Shown here piece after piece: positions 15,011 through 21,505 of a stretch of 21,505 bases of DNA. Position 1 is the first letter of the stretch; each line of letters opens with the position of its first letter. The notes beneath the pieces were generated by a model. The model searched no databases and was not told where the DNA came from. It saw only the letters and a program-made list of their open reading frames with translations. Source of the DNA: JAZGDL01 sp036477795 (GTDB taxonomy: Bacteria; Planctomycetota; Phycisphaerae; UBA1845); assembly GCA_036477795.1 (NCBI GenBank), contig JAZGDL010000315.1:1-21505 (forward strand), given 5' to 3'. A program made the position numbers and the translations under genes.

Positions 15011-16375
15011 TCATCGCCTTGAAGTACCTCGTTCCCTCGATTCAGCCAGTCGAGACCAAGCCGTACGGTTTTGAACGAGAAGGTCTCGCAGCACGCGACC
15101 GTGAAGAAACGTAAAATACGGAGGGAACGCCTCGCCTATCACGTTTCGCACAAGGTATGTTTTCTTTTGGTCGAATGCCGCTGACCAATCATAGAAGCGC
15201 GGAACGGTCTGCAGATCTGCGCATTCGAGGATACTCAGGACGCGAGGTTCCCACGGATGAATCTTGAAGTCACTGCCTATGTGGCTGGAGTTCGTGGTGA
15301 CAGTGGACGCTGGCTGGTCAGGCCGCATCCTGCGGTAACTCGACTTGAATCCCTTGATCAACCGAGACTTTCCCCTCTGCGTGACGATTGGACGATTGAA
15401 CAAGCGTTGACGGCAACGCGGACAGGTGGCAACTCCTAACGGCACAGAGTTGCGCCCACAGTTGGGGCAGACATCATTCTCGTAGGCACTACGCCCGCTG
15501 TTGGGGGGCACATCGCTCACCAAGCGGAAACGCTCCATGTCGTAGGAAGGTACGAAATGTATAGGGACTGTGCCGACAGCCACTTCTGGGCTTTCGGAAG
15601 AAAGAGACTCATAGCTCATCGCCTTCAGCCATTTCCTGATGCTGACCCAAGGCCGGCGATCGCTGGTGCGCCGCTCAGCGTGCGTGCCGCGCGGCCAAGG
15701 AAGCAGGCTCTTTTCGCTCAATGGGACGAGCCACGGTTCGCCACGGTGGATGCCAACGATGACCGCCCGCCGCCGATCCTGGGGAACACCGTAGTCCGCG
15801 ACATTGACCACGCCAGCGAAGAAACGATAGTCGGGCAGCCACTGCCGCAGGATATCGATCACAACGGATTCACCTGCATCGCACCTGACCGTGTGAGTGA
15901 GAATCTGGCGGACGTTCTCTGCTACGATCACCCGGGGTTTGAGCTTATCGGCGACGGGAACCACTTGGAGGATAAGCCCGTTTTTTTCTGCGTGCCTAGC
16001 GGTCGCTGCACTCTTGCGCTTTCCGCGACTCGGATTCGAGCTGCTCATCCCTTGACACGGCGGAGTGGCCACGAGCAGGTCGAGCCGGCGCTTCGTTTTG
16101 CGCCGATACTCCCGAACTACATCTGCCACGAGTGTACAAACGTCTCCCTTGATCCACTTCGAGTCAGGGAAGTTTCTCTCGCCGACTCCCGCTCGCGTTG
16201 CGTCCTGCTCAACTTGCACGAGAAACTTGAACCCAGCGAGTTCGTATCCACAATCGCTCAGCCCCGCCCCAGAAAAGAGAGAAACGGCCCTCAAGTCCGC
16301 GTAGCCTCGACGATGACAGTGCTTGAGGAACCCGATCAAACGATCGACGGAACATGCTCGTTTCGTTGCGATCAC
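15011..16375 (-). CDS. dcm: C5-cytosine DNA methyltransferase (Dcm type) with zinc ribbon
   Basis: 454 aa from a GTG at 16375, chosen because GAGG lies 8 nt upstream and the start follows the vsr stop by 20 nt; a longer open frame to 16561 only overlaps vsr. All key motifs are present: I SLFSGAGL (32-39, SAM), IV PPCQG with nucleophile C107, VI AENVRQI (E153), VIII QDRRRAVIVG (199-208), and the C-terminal RVLSILECADLQTVP (IX-like) and NVIGEAFPP (X). The variable target-recognition region between VIII and IX holds a four-Cys zinc ribbon (CPNC 303-306, CPRC 318-321), which is not part of the standard fold. It should make 5-methylcytosine at a site that cannot be predicted here. It is the last gene of an operon with vsr and a GHKL ATPase-nuclease. 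Confidence 0.92.
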   Translation of the reverse strand: MIATKRACSVDRLIGFLKHCHRRGYADLRAVSLFSGAGLSDCGYELAGFKFLVQVEQDATRAGVGERNFPDSKWIKGDVCTLVADVVREYRRKTKRRLDLLVATPPCQGMSSSNPSRGKRKSAATARHAEKNGLILQVVPVADKLKPRVIVAENVRQILTHTVRCDAGESVVIDILRQWLPDYRFFAGVVNVADYGVPQDRRRAVIVGIHRGEPWLVPLSEKSLLPWPRGTHAERRTSDRRPWVSIRKWLKAMSYESLSSESPEVAVGTVPIHFVPSYDMERFRLVSDVPPNSGRSAYENDVCPNCGRNSVPLGVATCPRCRQRLFNRPIVTQRGKSRLIKGFKSSYRRMRPDQPASTVTTNSSHIGSDFKIHPWEPRVLSILECADLQTVPRFYDWSAAFDQKKTYLVRNVIGEAFPPYFTFLHGRVLRDLLVQNRTAWSRLAESRERGTSRR

Positions 16376-16395
16376 TGTTGAGCCTCGCCCTCCGT

Positions 16396-16824
16396 TCACG
16401 AACCGAGTCTTAGCACCAGTGACCGCGCTGTGGCTTCGAACGCGTCCCGACTCCGCAGCTCGTGTTCCCAAACACGTATCACCCGCCAGCCCTTGCGCCG
16501 GAGCTGCCCACGTTTCCGCTTGTCGCGGTCTACGTTGTTCGCGATCTTCTCCCGCCACCATTCATTACATTGACTCGCGAAGTCGTGACACTTCGTACAA
16601 CCGTGCCAGAAACAGCCGTCCATGAAGATCACGATCCTCTTACGGGTGAATACCAAATCCGGATTCCCGGTCAAGCGACGGCCAAACTTCGAGCGATATC
16701 CATCGGCGGTGAGGAATCGAAAGCCTTGATGCCACAGGGCGGACGCTAGCCGGCGCTCGGGACCTGTCCTACCCCGGTTGCTTTGCATCGCTTTGCGGCG
16801 CTGTGCGGGAGTCATTACGTCCAT
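16396..16824 (-). CDS. vsr: Vsr very-short-patch repair endonuclease
   Basis: 142 aa, the usual family length. Visible motifs are MTPAQRRKAMQSNRGRTGPERRLASAL at the N-terminus, GNPDLVFTRKRIVIFMDGCFWHGC (53-76; D56 catalytic, Cys/His metal site), and NVDRDKRKRGQLRRKGWRVIRVWEHEL (97-123). Vsr nicks 5' of the T in T:G mismatches that arise when 5-methylcytosine deaminates, so it normally accompanies a C5 methyltransferase, as it does here. The ATG is 9 nt after the upstream ATPase stop, with AGG about 8 nt ahead overlapping that stop codon, so translation is probably coupled. The next gene, dcm, starts 20 nt downstream. In MORC-containing restriction modules a Vsr-like protein may instead act as an effector nuclease. 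Confidence 0.93.
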   Translation of the reverse strand: MDVMTPAQRRKAMQSNRGRTGPERRLASALWHQGFRFLTADGYRSKFGRRLTGNPDLVFTRKRIVIFMDGCFWHGCTKCHDFASQCNEWWREKIANNVDRDKRKRGQLRRKGWRVIRVWEHELRSRDAFEATARSLVLRLGS

Positions 16825-16833
16825 CGCGGCGAC

Positions 16834-18807
16834 CTACTTCTTCGCGACCGTTTTGCGTTGCTTGGGAACCTTCTTCGTAGTTTTCTTCTTGCGCTTTCCA
16901 GGCGACGTAGCTTTTGCGGTCCTCTTCTTTCGCAAAGAGCGAGCGTACTCCGGGGCTGTATCCTTGAGCACGCGCTCCACATGGCCATAGTATTCCCGAG
17001 CTCGCCTTCGGATGTCTTCGTACGCCTGTACGCGGATGTCGTCGCCGGCTAGCCGAACCACTTTGTCACCATGTTTGGGGTTCATCTTGCCCACAAGCAA
17101 CAGACCGTGCACATAGGTGACAGCGTCGCGCCCGCTTCCGATGAGGTTGCCCCGAGCCCAGTCCACGTATTCTTCGACTTGGTTGAGGTCGGATCTGGAA
17201 AGAACCTTTTCAGGGCGCTTTAGCTCGACCACCGTGACGACGCCGCTCTTCGCCACTGCGAAGATGTCAAGGCGCCGGTCCTTCTCAGGAGTATCCTTCG
17301 GTTCCTTGCAATGCTTCCGCAACAGATCGGTGTACGTGGTCTGGCCGTCGGCCTCACTCCACGCGGAGTCAATCAGCCAAAGATGCCTCTCGAACAGCGG
17401 CTGGATTTGTTGAACCTCGAGCGCGCCGTGCTTCATAAAGTACTCAAGCTGCTTAATGGCCGCAGTGCGACCGTCTGCTAGCTTGAGGTGCTCCCGGGCC
17501 TCGATGATCCTCCATTCCCCGAAAAGACTCAGCAACGTTTTGATGGTTACCCCTTCTTGTTCGATCGCGTCAATAAGGTCGCGGAAAGCGACCGTTTCCA
17601 CGCTGCTCTTGACGATCTCCAACAACGGAGTTGCGGACTTGGGGTCGAGGTCGGGATCGTCCACCAGCAGCTTCACCATCCGGTTGGCAACTCCCTGTTC
17701 CCTCGCTGAACGCCGTGCCAGCCACCTGTCAAAACCCGCCGCCTTGATGACGACCGTCGCCTTTTCAGTCCGCCTCAAGTCCAACCACCTGTCGAACGCC
17801 CATTTGATGGCCGTTTGTCCCCACTCTTGGAGCTTCCGTCCCGTCTCTGACTCCCAAATGACGGAGTTGCGGGCCGTCGCGGCAAGGTCCTCTTCGCCGT
17901 CCAGAAAGTCTGCCTGAACCTCGCCCACGAGGTATGCTCTCGCGTACTGCACATGCGTGCTTGGGTAATTGAAGAAACTACCGAGTTCGACCGCCTTACG
18001 ATTGGCGAAGATGCTTATTCCACGACCGATCTGACTGCTTTGACTAAGAAACCCGATCCAGCCACGCACCTGGTGGTCCTGCGAAACACGGCCTGTGTCG
18101 GGGAGTTCGTCCACGTCCCAGGAGAAACCATCGCGACACTGGCCGCGTGTGACACGGTCACCCGGCCCGACGGCCGTACCGTTCACTTGGACCTTGAAGC
18201 CTCTACCGATGAAGTCGAGACGACGTGCCAGACCTTGCCGCAGGTCCACTTCGTTAATCGGCCGGGTCCTGCGGAGCTTTCGAAGAATCACCTCGACACC
18301 TTTCTTGTCCCTGGTCTTGCCGGTCCTCTGGCGAACAACTTCGGGTTCGAAAGGTTCCTTGGGGTGACTGGCTGCCCACTTCTTCATGTTCTCGTAGTTC
18401 AGTCGTAAGCAGATCGCCTGGTCGTTCTTGATCGAGCGGACCTCCACCTCCGAAGCGACCCCGAACGCCGATAGCTTTCCTAAACCCTTTCTACCCGTAA
18501 CCGTGCGCTTCCCGGTCTTTGACATGACCTCTTTGGAGTCGGGCCCCCGCCGATTCCGACCAATCGGAAGGTACTCGTCCTGAAGTTCGTCCGCGTCCAT
18601 CCCGTGTCCGTGGTCACACACGACGACCTCGCTTTGGGGAGTGACCTGGCCATGCGGGAGTGTTACTTCGACGCTAGAGGCTTCTGCGTCGTAAGCGTTG
18701 GATACGAGCTCGGCTATCACGGGCGGAAGGGTGCTGTAGAGTCGCAAGCCCAGATGCTCAATGGTCATGGGCTCGAACGGCATCGTGAACTTGCGGACTT
18801 GGGGCAT
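16834..18807 (-). CDS. MORC/MutL-like GHKL ATPase fused to PD-(D/E)XK nuclease
   Basis: 657 aa from the ATG at 18807 (MPQVRKFTMPFEPMTIEHLG). The upstream open frame to 19041 looks non-coding. The GHKL ATP-binding site is clear: N-box ELVSNAYDAEA (E33, N37, D40), DHGHGM (65-70) and GRKGLGKLSAFG (105-116). Next is an S5-fold transducer segment, GWIGFLSQSSQIGRGISIFANRK (249-271). A helical middle leads to a C-terminal nuclease-like domain: FERHLWLID (472-480), RRLDIFA (D514), VVELKRP (E528, K530) and Q543, the spacing of a PD-(D/E)XK fold. The tail (620-657) is highly Lys/Arg-rich, suited to DNA contact. Prokaryotic MORC-like ATPases are known in restriction-modification operons beside C5 methyltransferases and Vsr-like proteins, matching the two downstream genes. 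Likely role: ATP-gated clamp that cuts unmodified DNA. Target not known. Confidence 0.85.
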   Translation of the reverse strand: MPQVRKFTMPFEPMTIEHLGLRLYSTLPPVIAELVSNAYDAEASSVEVTLPHGQVTPQSEVVVCDHGHGMDADELQDEYLPIGRNRRGPDSKEVMSKTGKRTVTGRKGLGKLSAFGVASEVEVRSIKNDQAICLRLNYENMKKWAASHPKEPFEPEVVRQRTGKTRDKKGVEVILRKLRRTRPINEVDLRQGLARRLDFIGRGFKVQVNGTAVGPGDRVTRGQCRDGFSWDVDELPDTGRVSQDHQVRGWIGFLSQSSQIGRGISIFANRKAVELGSFFNYPSTHVQYARAYLVGEVQADFLDGEEDLAATARNSVIWESETGRKLQEWGQTAIKWAFDRWLDLRRTEKATVVIKAAGFDRWLARRSAREQGVANRMVKLLVDDPDLDPKSATPLLEIVKSSVETVAFRDLIDAIEQEGVTIKTLLSLFGEWRIIEAREHLKLADGRTAAIKQLEYFMKHGALEVQQIQPLFERHLWLIDSAWSEADGQTTYTDLLRKHCKEPKDTPEKDRRLDIFAVAKSGVVTVVELKRPEKVLSRSDLNQVEEYVDWARGNLIGSGRDAVTYVHGLLLVGKMNPKHGDKVVRLAGDDIRVQAYEDIRRRAREYYGHVERVLKDTAPEYARSLRKKRTAKATSPGKRKKKTTKKVPKQRKTVAKK

Positions 18808-19078
18808 GGTGAGACTATCCGAGTGATTCCACGACCTTTTGTTCCACCACTTGCTCTCCGCCTGCACGTACATCACACAATCGAGCCACACGGCAAGCGG
18901 CTTTTTTTCGACGGCTCGCGGCCCCCAGCTCATCTCGGAGCGGCATCGAGCATGCCGGGCATGCGGTCGGTCTGGTTGTGAACCTCCACCCGCTGAGTTC
19001 CGGACCGGTGGGCGCCACGCTAACTCGACGCCCACAAGCATCCGTCGGCCGATCCGAGGCTTAAGCCCGCTTTTCTAG
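18808..19078. promoter_or_regulatory. upstream region of the ATPase-vsr-dcm operon
   Basis: About 270 bp with no supported gene. It must hold the operon promoter unless transcription comes from further right. A perfect palindrome, GCATGCCGGGCATGC (7-bp arms about one central base), lies at 18950-18964, about 145 bp before the ATPase ATG, and could bind a dimeric regulator. No convincing -35/-10 pair was found. A short palindrome GGCTTAAGCC (19058-19067) followed by TTTTCT is too small to call a terminator. Confidence 0.35.
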
Positions 19079-19903
19079 GCCAAATCGACGGTCACGTCCA
19101 GTGAAGCGCTCCGGCTTCGCCTTGAGGCCTGCGATGGCGGTGTCTGTGTGGACGGAACCGCCCCGTGCGGCCCAAGCGAGCGGTGCGACGAGGATAACGA
19201 TGAGTGTGTGAGCGAGCCATGCAACCTGGATGGCTGGAATGCGGACATCCTGACCACTTGGGCAACATACTCGATTGAACGCGGGGCGTTCGAAGATGAC
19301 GACAATTGTGTCATATTTGCGCGCGGAGGGATCAACAACGGTGGCGGCGGCAATCAGGCACTGTACCGCACGGATTGGTTCGGGGACCATTCCCGAGTCC
19401 AGGCACGAGTGAAGATCTCCGGGTTGGAATCCCAAGGAATCAATATCGGTGGGGGCCTTCTGGGGAGGTATACCCCATTAGAAGGGGGGCACCCAGGCTG
19501 CCCACTAGACTGCCCACCATACGCCTGCAGCGGTCCAGATTTGCCAAGTGGCGGCACGGGTTATGCCGCGTACATCCACATCAACACCCAGGGTCCGGAG
19601 ACGGTTCAGCTGGTCAGGATCGACGGGACTTTTGCACCACAACCAAACTACTGCTACGCAACCGACCAGCTTCTCTTGGGCGATGCGACTCTGACATTGG
19701 ACTCGGAGACCTGGTACTTCTTCGAGCTTGAGATGATTGGGGACACCATCCGTGTCAAGCTTGACAATGCGGTCATCCTAGAGGCTCAAGACGGCACCTA
19801 CTCGAGCGGGCTAGCTGGTCTCTACTACCATGGCTCGCGGCCAGGGAATAATAATCAGCCTCCGGAGGTGTGGTACGATGATGTGGGTTTTGAAGGGTCT
19901 TAG
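19079..19903 (+). CDS. 5'-truncated Cys-rich protein with LamG/ConA-like domain
   Basis: The frame opens after TAG 19076-19078. The first possible start is a GTG at 19148 (251 aa). Homologous sequence begins earlier (CDGGVCVDGTAPC), so the natural start and any signal peptide are missing. After CDEDNDECVSEPC the rest (about residues 28-250) resembles a concanavalin/laminin-G-like jelly roll. Visible strands include QALYRTDWFGDHSRVQARVK, INIGGGLLGRY, TGYAAYIHINTQGPETVQLV, ETWYFFELEMIGDTIRVKLDN and SGLAGLYYHGSRPG, ending VWYDDVGFEGS. Such domains bind glycans or decorate extracellular proteins. It is probably the C-terminus of a larger surface protein cut by the adjacent island. Without a secretion signal it is likely non-functional unless fused differently in life. 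Confidence 0.7.
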   Translation, partial: AKSTVTSSEALRLRLEACDGGVCVDGTAPCGPSERCDEDNDECVSEPCNLDGWNADILTTWATYSIERGAFEDDDNCVIFARGGINNGGGGNQALYRTDWFGDHSRVQARVKISGLESQGINIGGGLLGRYTPLEGGHPGCPLDCPPYACSGPDLPSGGTGYAAYIHINTQGPETVQLVRIDGTFAPQPNYCYATDQLLLGDATLTLDSETWYFFELEMIGDTIRVKLDNAVILEAQDGTYSSGLAGLYYHGSRPGNNNQPPEVWYDDVGFEGS

Positions 19904-20342
19904 CCACCATTCGGCCCACCACGAGGCTCTTGAATGCCGACATGGCTGGGCGATCCTCCACCTGGCCGGGAAGCCGTCTGAAACAGCGGCGGCAACTTTT
20001 GCGAGCGCGCCTTTGTCAGCCGCCGAGGCATTCGGCTGACCGCGTCCGACCGTCGGGGCCGCCAAATGCCCGAGTAACCTGCTGCGTCAGCCAATCGGGT
20101 TGAGTAGCCGTAACCATTCTTATCCCACGAGCTTGACGACCACGTGCTCTGATGCAAGCATTCGTATCCGCCGCAGACGGATATGCGTCGAGAGTGCGGC
20201 TGGCAACCGTTATACATCTAACAGATGTCAGGTTCTGCTTTCTGCCGGTCTTCCCGCCTTTGGCCGATCGACCTGCCCCCAGCTGGCTGAGTTCGGGTGA
20301 GCGGAGGTTGAAGACGGTTAGAAACGAACGAAGGAATCCATC
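19904..20342. other. intergenic stretch upstream of the nuclease gene
   Basis: No supported gene in about 440 bp. Small hairpins occur at about 20163-20189 (CGTATCCG with CGGATATG, one G-T) and 20214-20228 (ACATCT/AGATGT, 3-nt loop). Either could be transcript structure in front of the nuclease gene. No clear promoter was identified. Confidence 0.35.
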
Positions 20343-21272
20343 ATGCGAGTGCGACAGTGTGCATATCTTTCGTTGTTGGTCGCCTTGGTCACCGTCGGGT
20401 GCGCTAGCCCGGAGCGTCGCGAGGAGCCCGCTACTGTTCGGGAGGCGATGCCGCTACGGTCCGAATTGGTGGAGAGCGCTGCGCTGGATTGGCCGGCGCT
20501 GGATCTCCTCTCACCTGTTCCGCATATGGTTTTCGGAGAGCCGACGTACGTTGACCACGACGAAACCCACAACGTGACCCGGCGCTATGGGGAGTTTACG
20601 GTATACTACGATGATCGCGTGCTCGCGCCACGGTGGGCGGCGATTAAGATGACCTCAGCCGTGGCTGACGCCAACAGCGATTTCAAGCGCCCGTCAAGAT
20701 TCAAGAAAGATCCGTTCCTGCCGGACAACGGCTTCGTGTTCACTACCCACAAGGACTACAACAATCTGCCGATCGAACCGCGCAAGTGGGACCGCGGGCA
20801 TATAGTGCAGTTCGACGACGTGCGCGGCTACGGCGATGAAGCCGGTCGCGACTCCATGTTTACCACCAACATCTGCCCGCAATTGCATGAGCTCAACGCA
20901 AAAGGATGGCTGACGCTGGAGCAACGGATGACGGAGTTCGCGCGGGATTACGACCGCGTGTGGCTATACATCGGCCCCATCTATGGCGACGACCCCCAGC
21001 CGTTTGCGGAGGGCCGACGTGTCCCCGCTCCCGAGGCGTTTTATCGCATCGCCGTTCGGGAAGCGGACGATGGTGGCATCACAGCCGTGGCGTTCGTCAT
21101 GCCGCACGAGCCGATTCCACGAGACGCGGATCTGAACGAGTATTTGACTTCGGTCGACGAGATTGAGATGCTCACCGGGCTTGACTTTCTCCACCAACTT
21201 CCGGATGCGATGGAAGACGGTGTCGAAAGCGCCGTGTTCGGAATCTGGCCGGATTTGCCGAACGAGCCATAG
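20343..21272 (+). CDS. lipoprotein DNA/RNA non-specific endonuclease (NUC family)
   Basis: 309 aa; the ATG at 20343 has GAAGGA about 7 nt upstream. The N-terminus is a lipoprotein signal: positive MRVRQ, hydrophobic LSLLVALVTV, then lipobox TVGC with C20. The catalytic domain is the beta-beta-alpha-metal NUC fold: KWDRGH (148-153, general base H153), TTNICPQ (N176), LN (N185) and E193 in the metal-site helix. Family enzymes cut single- and double-stranded DNA and RNA without sequence preference using Mg2+. Lipidation would place it on the membrane facing the periplasm or outside, where it could scavenge nucleic acids or degrade incoming DNA. A hairpin (GGCGG/CCGCC, 21272-21286) directly follows the stop but has no T-run. 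Confidence 0.88.
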   Translation: MRVRQCAYLSLLVALVTVGCASPERREEPATVREAMPLRSELVESAALDWPALDLLSPVPHMVFGEPTYVDHDETHNVTRRYGEFTVYYDDRVLAPRWAAIKMTSAVADANSDFKRPSRFKKDPFLPDNGFVFTTHKDYNNLPIEPRKWDRGHIVQFDDVRGYGDEAGRDSMFTTNICPQLHELNAKGWLTLEQRMTEFARDYDRVWLYIGPIYGDDPQPFAEGRRVPAPEAFYRIAVREADDGGITAVAFVMPHEPIPRDADLNEYLTSVDEIEMLTGLDFLHQLPDAMEDGVESAVFGIWPDLPNEP

Positions 21273-21313
21273 GCGGTGGTCCCGCCATCTGCGGCCGACA
21301 GATAGAGACCACC

Positions 21314-21457
21314 ATGATTCAGGAGAAGACCCAACGGCTCGCGGATCACGCCGAACAACTCTCCGAAGCCCTCATGGCCGCTACGATCTGCGCTGATGAG
21401 ATTCGCGCGATTGTCCAAGCGGAACTCCACAGCGTGAGGAAGAGCTCTAGGTTGTAG
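21314..21457 (+). CDS. small helical protein of unknown function
   Basis: A 47-aa frame, starting MIQEKTQRLADHAEQLSEAL and ending VRKSSRL, 41 nt downstream of the nuclease gene on the same strand. Heptad-like hydrophobic spacing (L9, A13, L17, L20) predicts one or two amphipathic helices. The ribosome-binding site is weak (GATAGAGA). No family is recognised. It could be a real small gene cotranscribed with the nuclease or a chance frame. Confidence 0.4.
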   Translation: MIQEKTQRLADHAEQLSEALMAATICADEIRAIVQAELHSVRKSSRL

Positions 21458-21505
21458 CGACCGACCCGGCGACCCGAATCAGGACCGGAAAGCTCGCGTC
21501 GCGAA

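Noticed and set aside
15557..16381. Long plus-strand frame (274 aa) through the dcm region
   Set aside because: It is antisense to dcm, which has complete motifs; a mirror frame caused by high GC content.
16376..16561. Longer Dcm start overlapping vsr
   Set aside because: It would overlap vsr in another frame for over 150 nt, whereas the GTG at 16375 has a good ribosome-binding site.
18808..19041. N-terminal extension of the GHKL ATPase to 735 aa
   Set aside because: The added 78 residues look like translated non-coding DNA; family-like sequence begins at the ATG at 18807.

Overview
The window looks like accessory, heavily rearranged chromosome of a GC-rich planctomycete-like bacterium. The taxonomic hint is inference. 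It rests on very large secreted proteins built from Cys-rich repeats, FG-GAP/VCBS propeller repeats, Big_2 Ig folds and DCNxNGxPDxCD calcium-binding repeats, on a beta-helix entry motif (FVDxDAxGANNGSSWxNAFxDLQ), and on an IS66-type element of a kind common in that phylum. No rRNA, complete tRNA, replication gene or CRISPR array is visible.

Left part (1-4183): a cluster of three short hairpins (4-97), then a HepT/MntA-type toxin-antitoxin pair on the minus strand in which mntA carries an in-frame amber codon. Next are two copies of an unusual mobile element whose transposase joins an IS66 front half to a DUF4338/DruA-like C-terminal domain. The minus-strand copy (1188-2065) has lost its middle by deletion. 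The plus-strand copy (2270-4183) is intact, has a perfect 23-bp terminal inverted repeat beginning GTAA, and abuts a 27-nt 3' fragment of a tRNA-Leu-like gene.

Middle (4184-12561): a minus-strand plasmid/ICE-like set (orphan DNA methyltransferase, DUF1419-like, DUF2958, zinc-ribbon fragment) ends abruptly near 6600-6625, where it meets a 5'-truncated Ig/Cys-rich surface-protein gene. A 1092-aa FG-GAP secreted protein follows. Its frame is broken by TGA where a Cys is expected, runs on for 75 codons, and is then cut by a DDE insertion sequence (12562-14667; 15-bp perfect ends, flanked by CTAG on both sides).

Right part (14672-21505): an integrase C-terminal remnant lies next to a compact three-gene minus-strand operon encoding a MORC/MutL-like GHKL ATPase fused to a PD-(D/E)XK nuclease, a Vsr endonuclease and a Dcm-type 5mC methyltransferase with a zinc ribbon in its variable region. 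This is the most coherent biological system here and is probably a restriction/defence module. It is followed by another 5'-truncated Cys-rich/LamG-like surface-protein gene, a lipoprotein DNA/RNA non-specific endonuclease and a small helical ORF. The overall picture is defence and mobile DNA spliced repeatedly into surface-protein genes, leaving several truncated ends.
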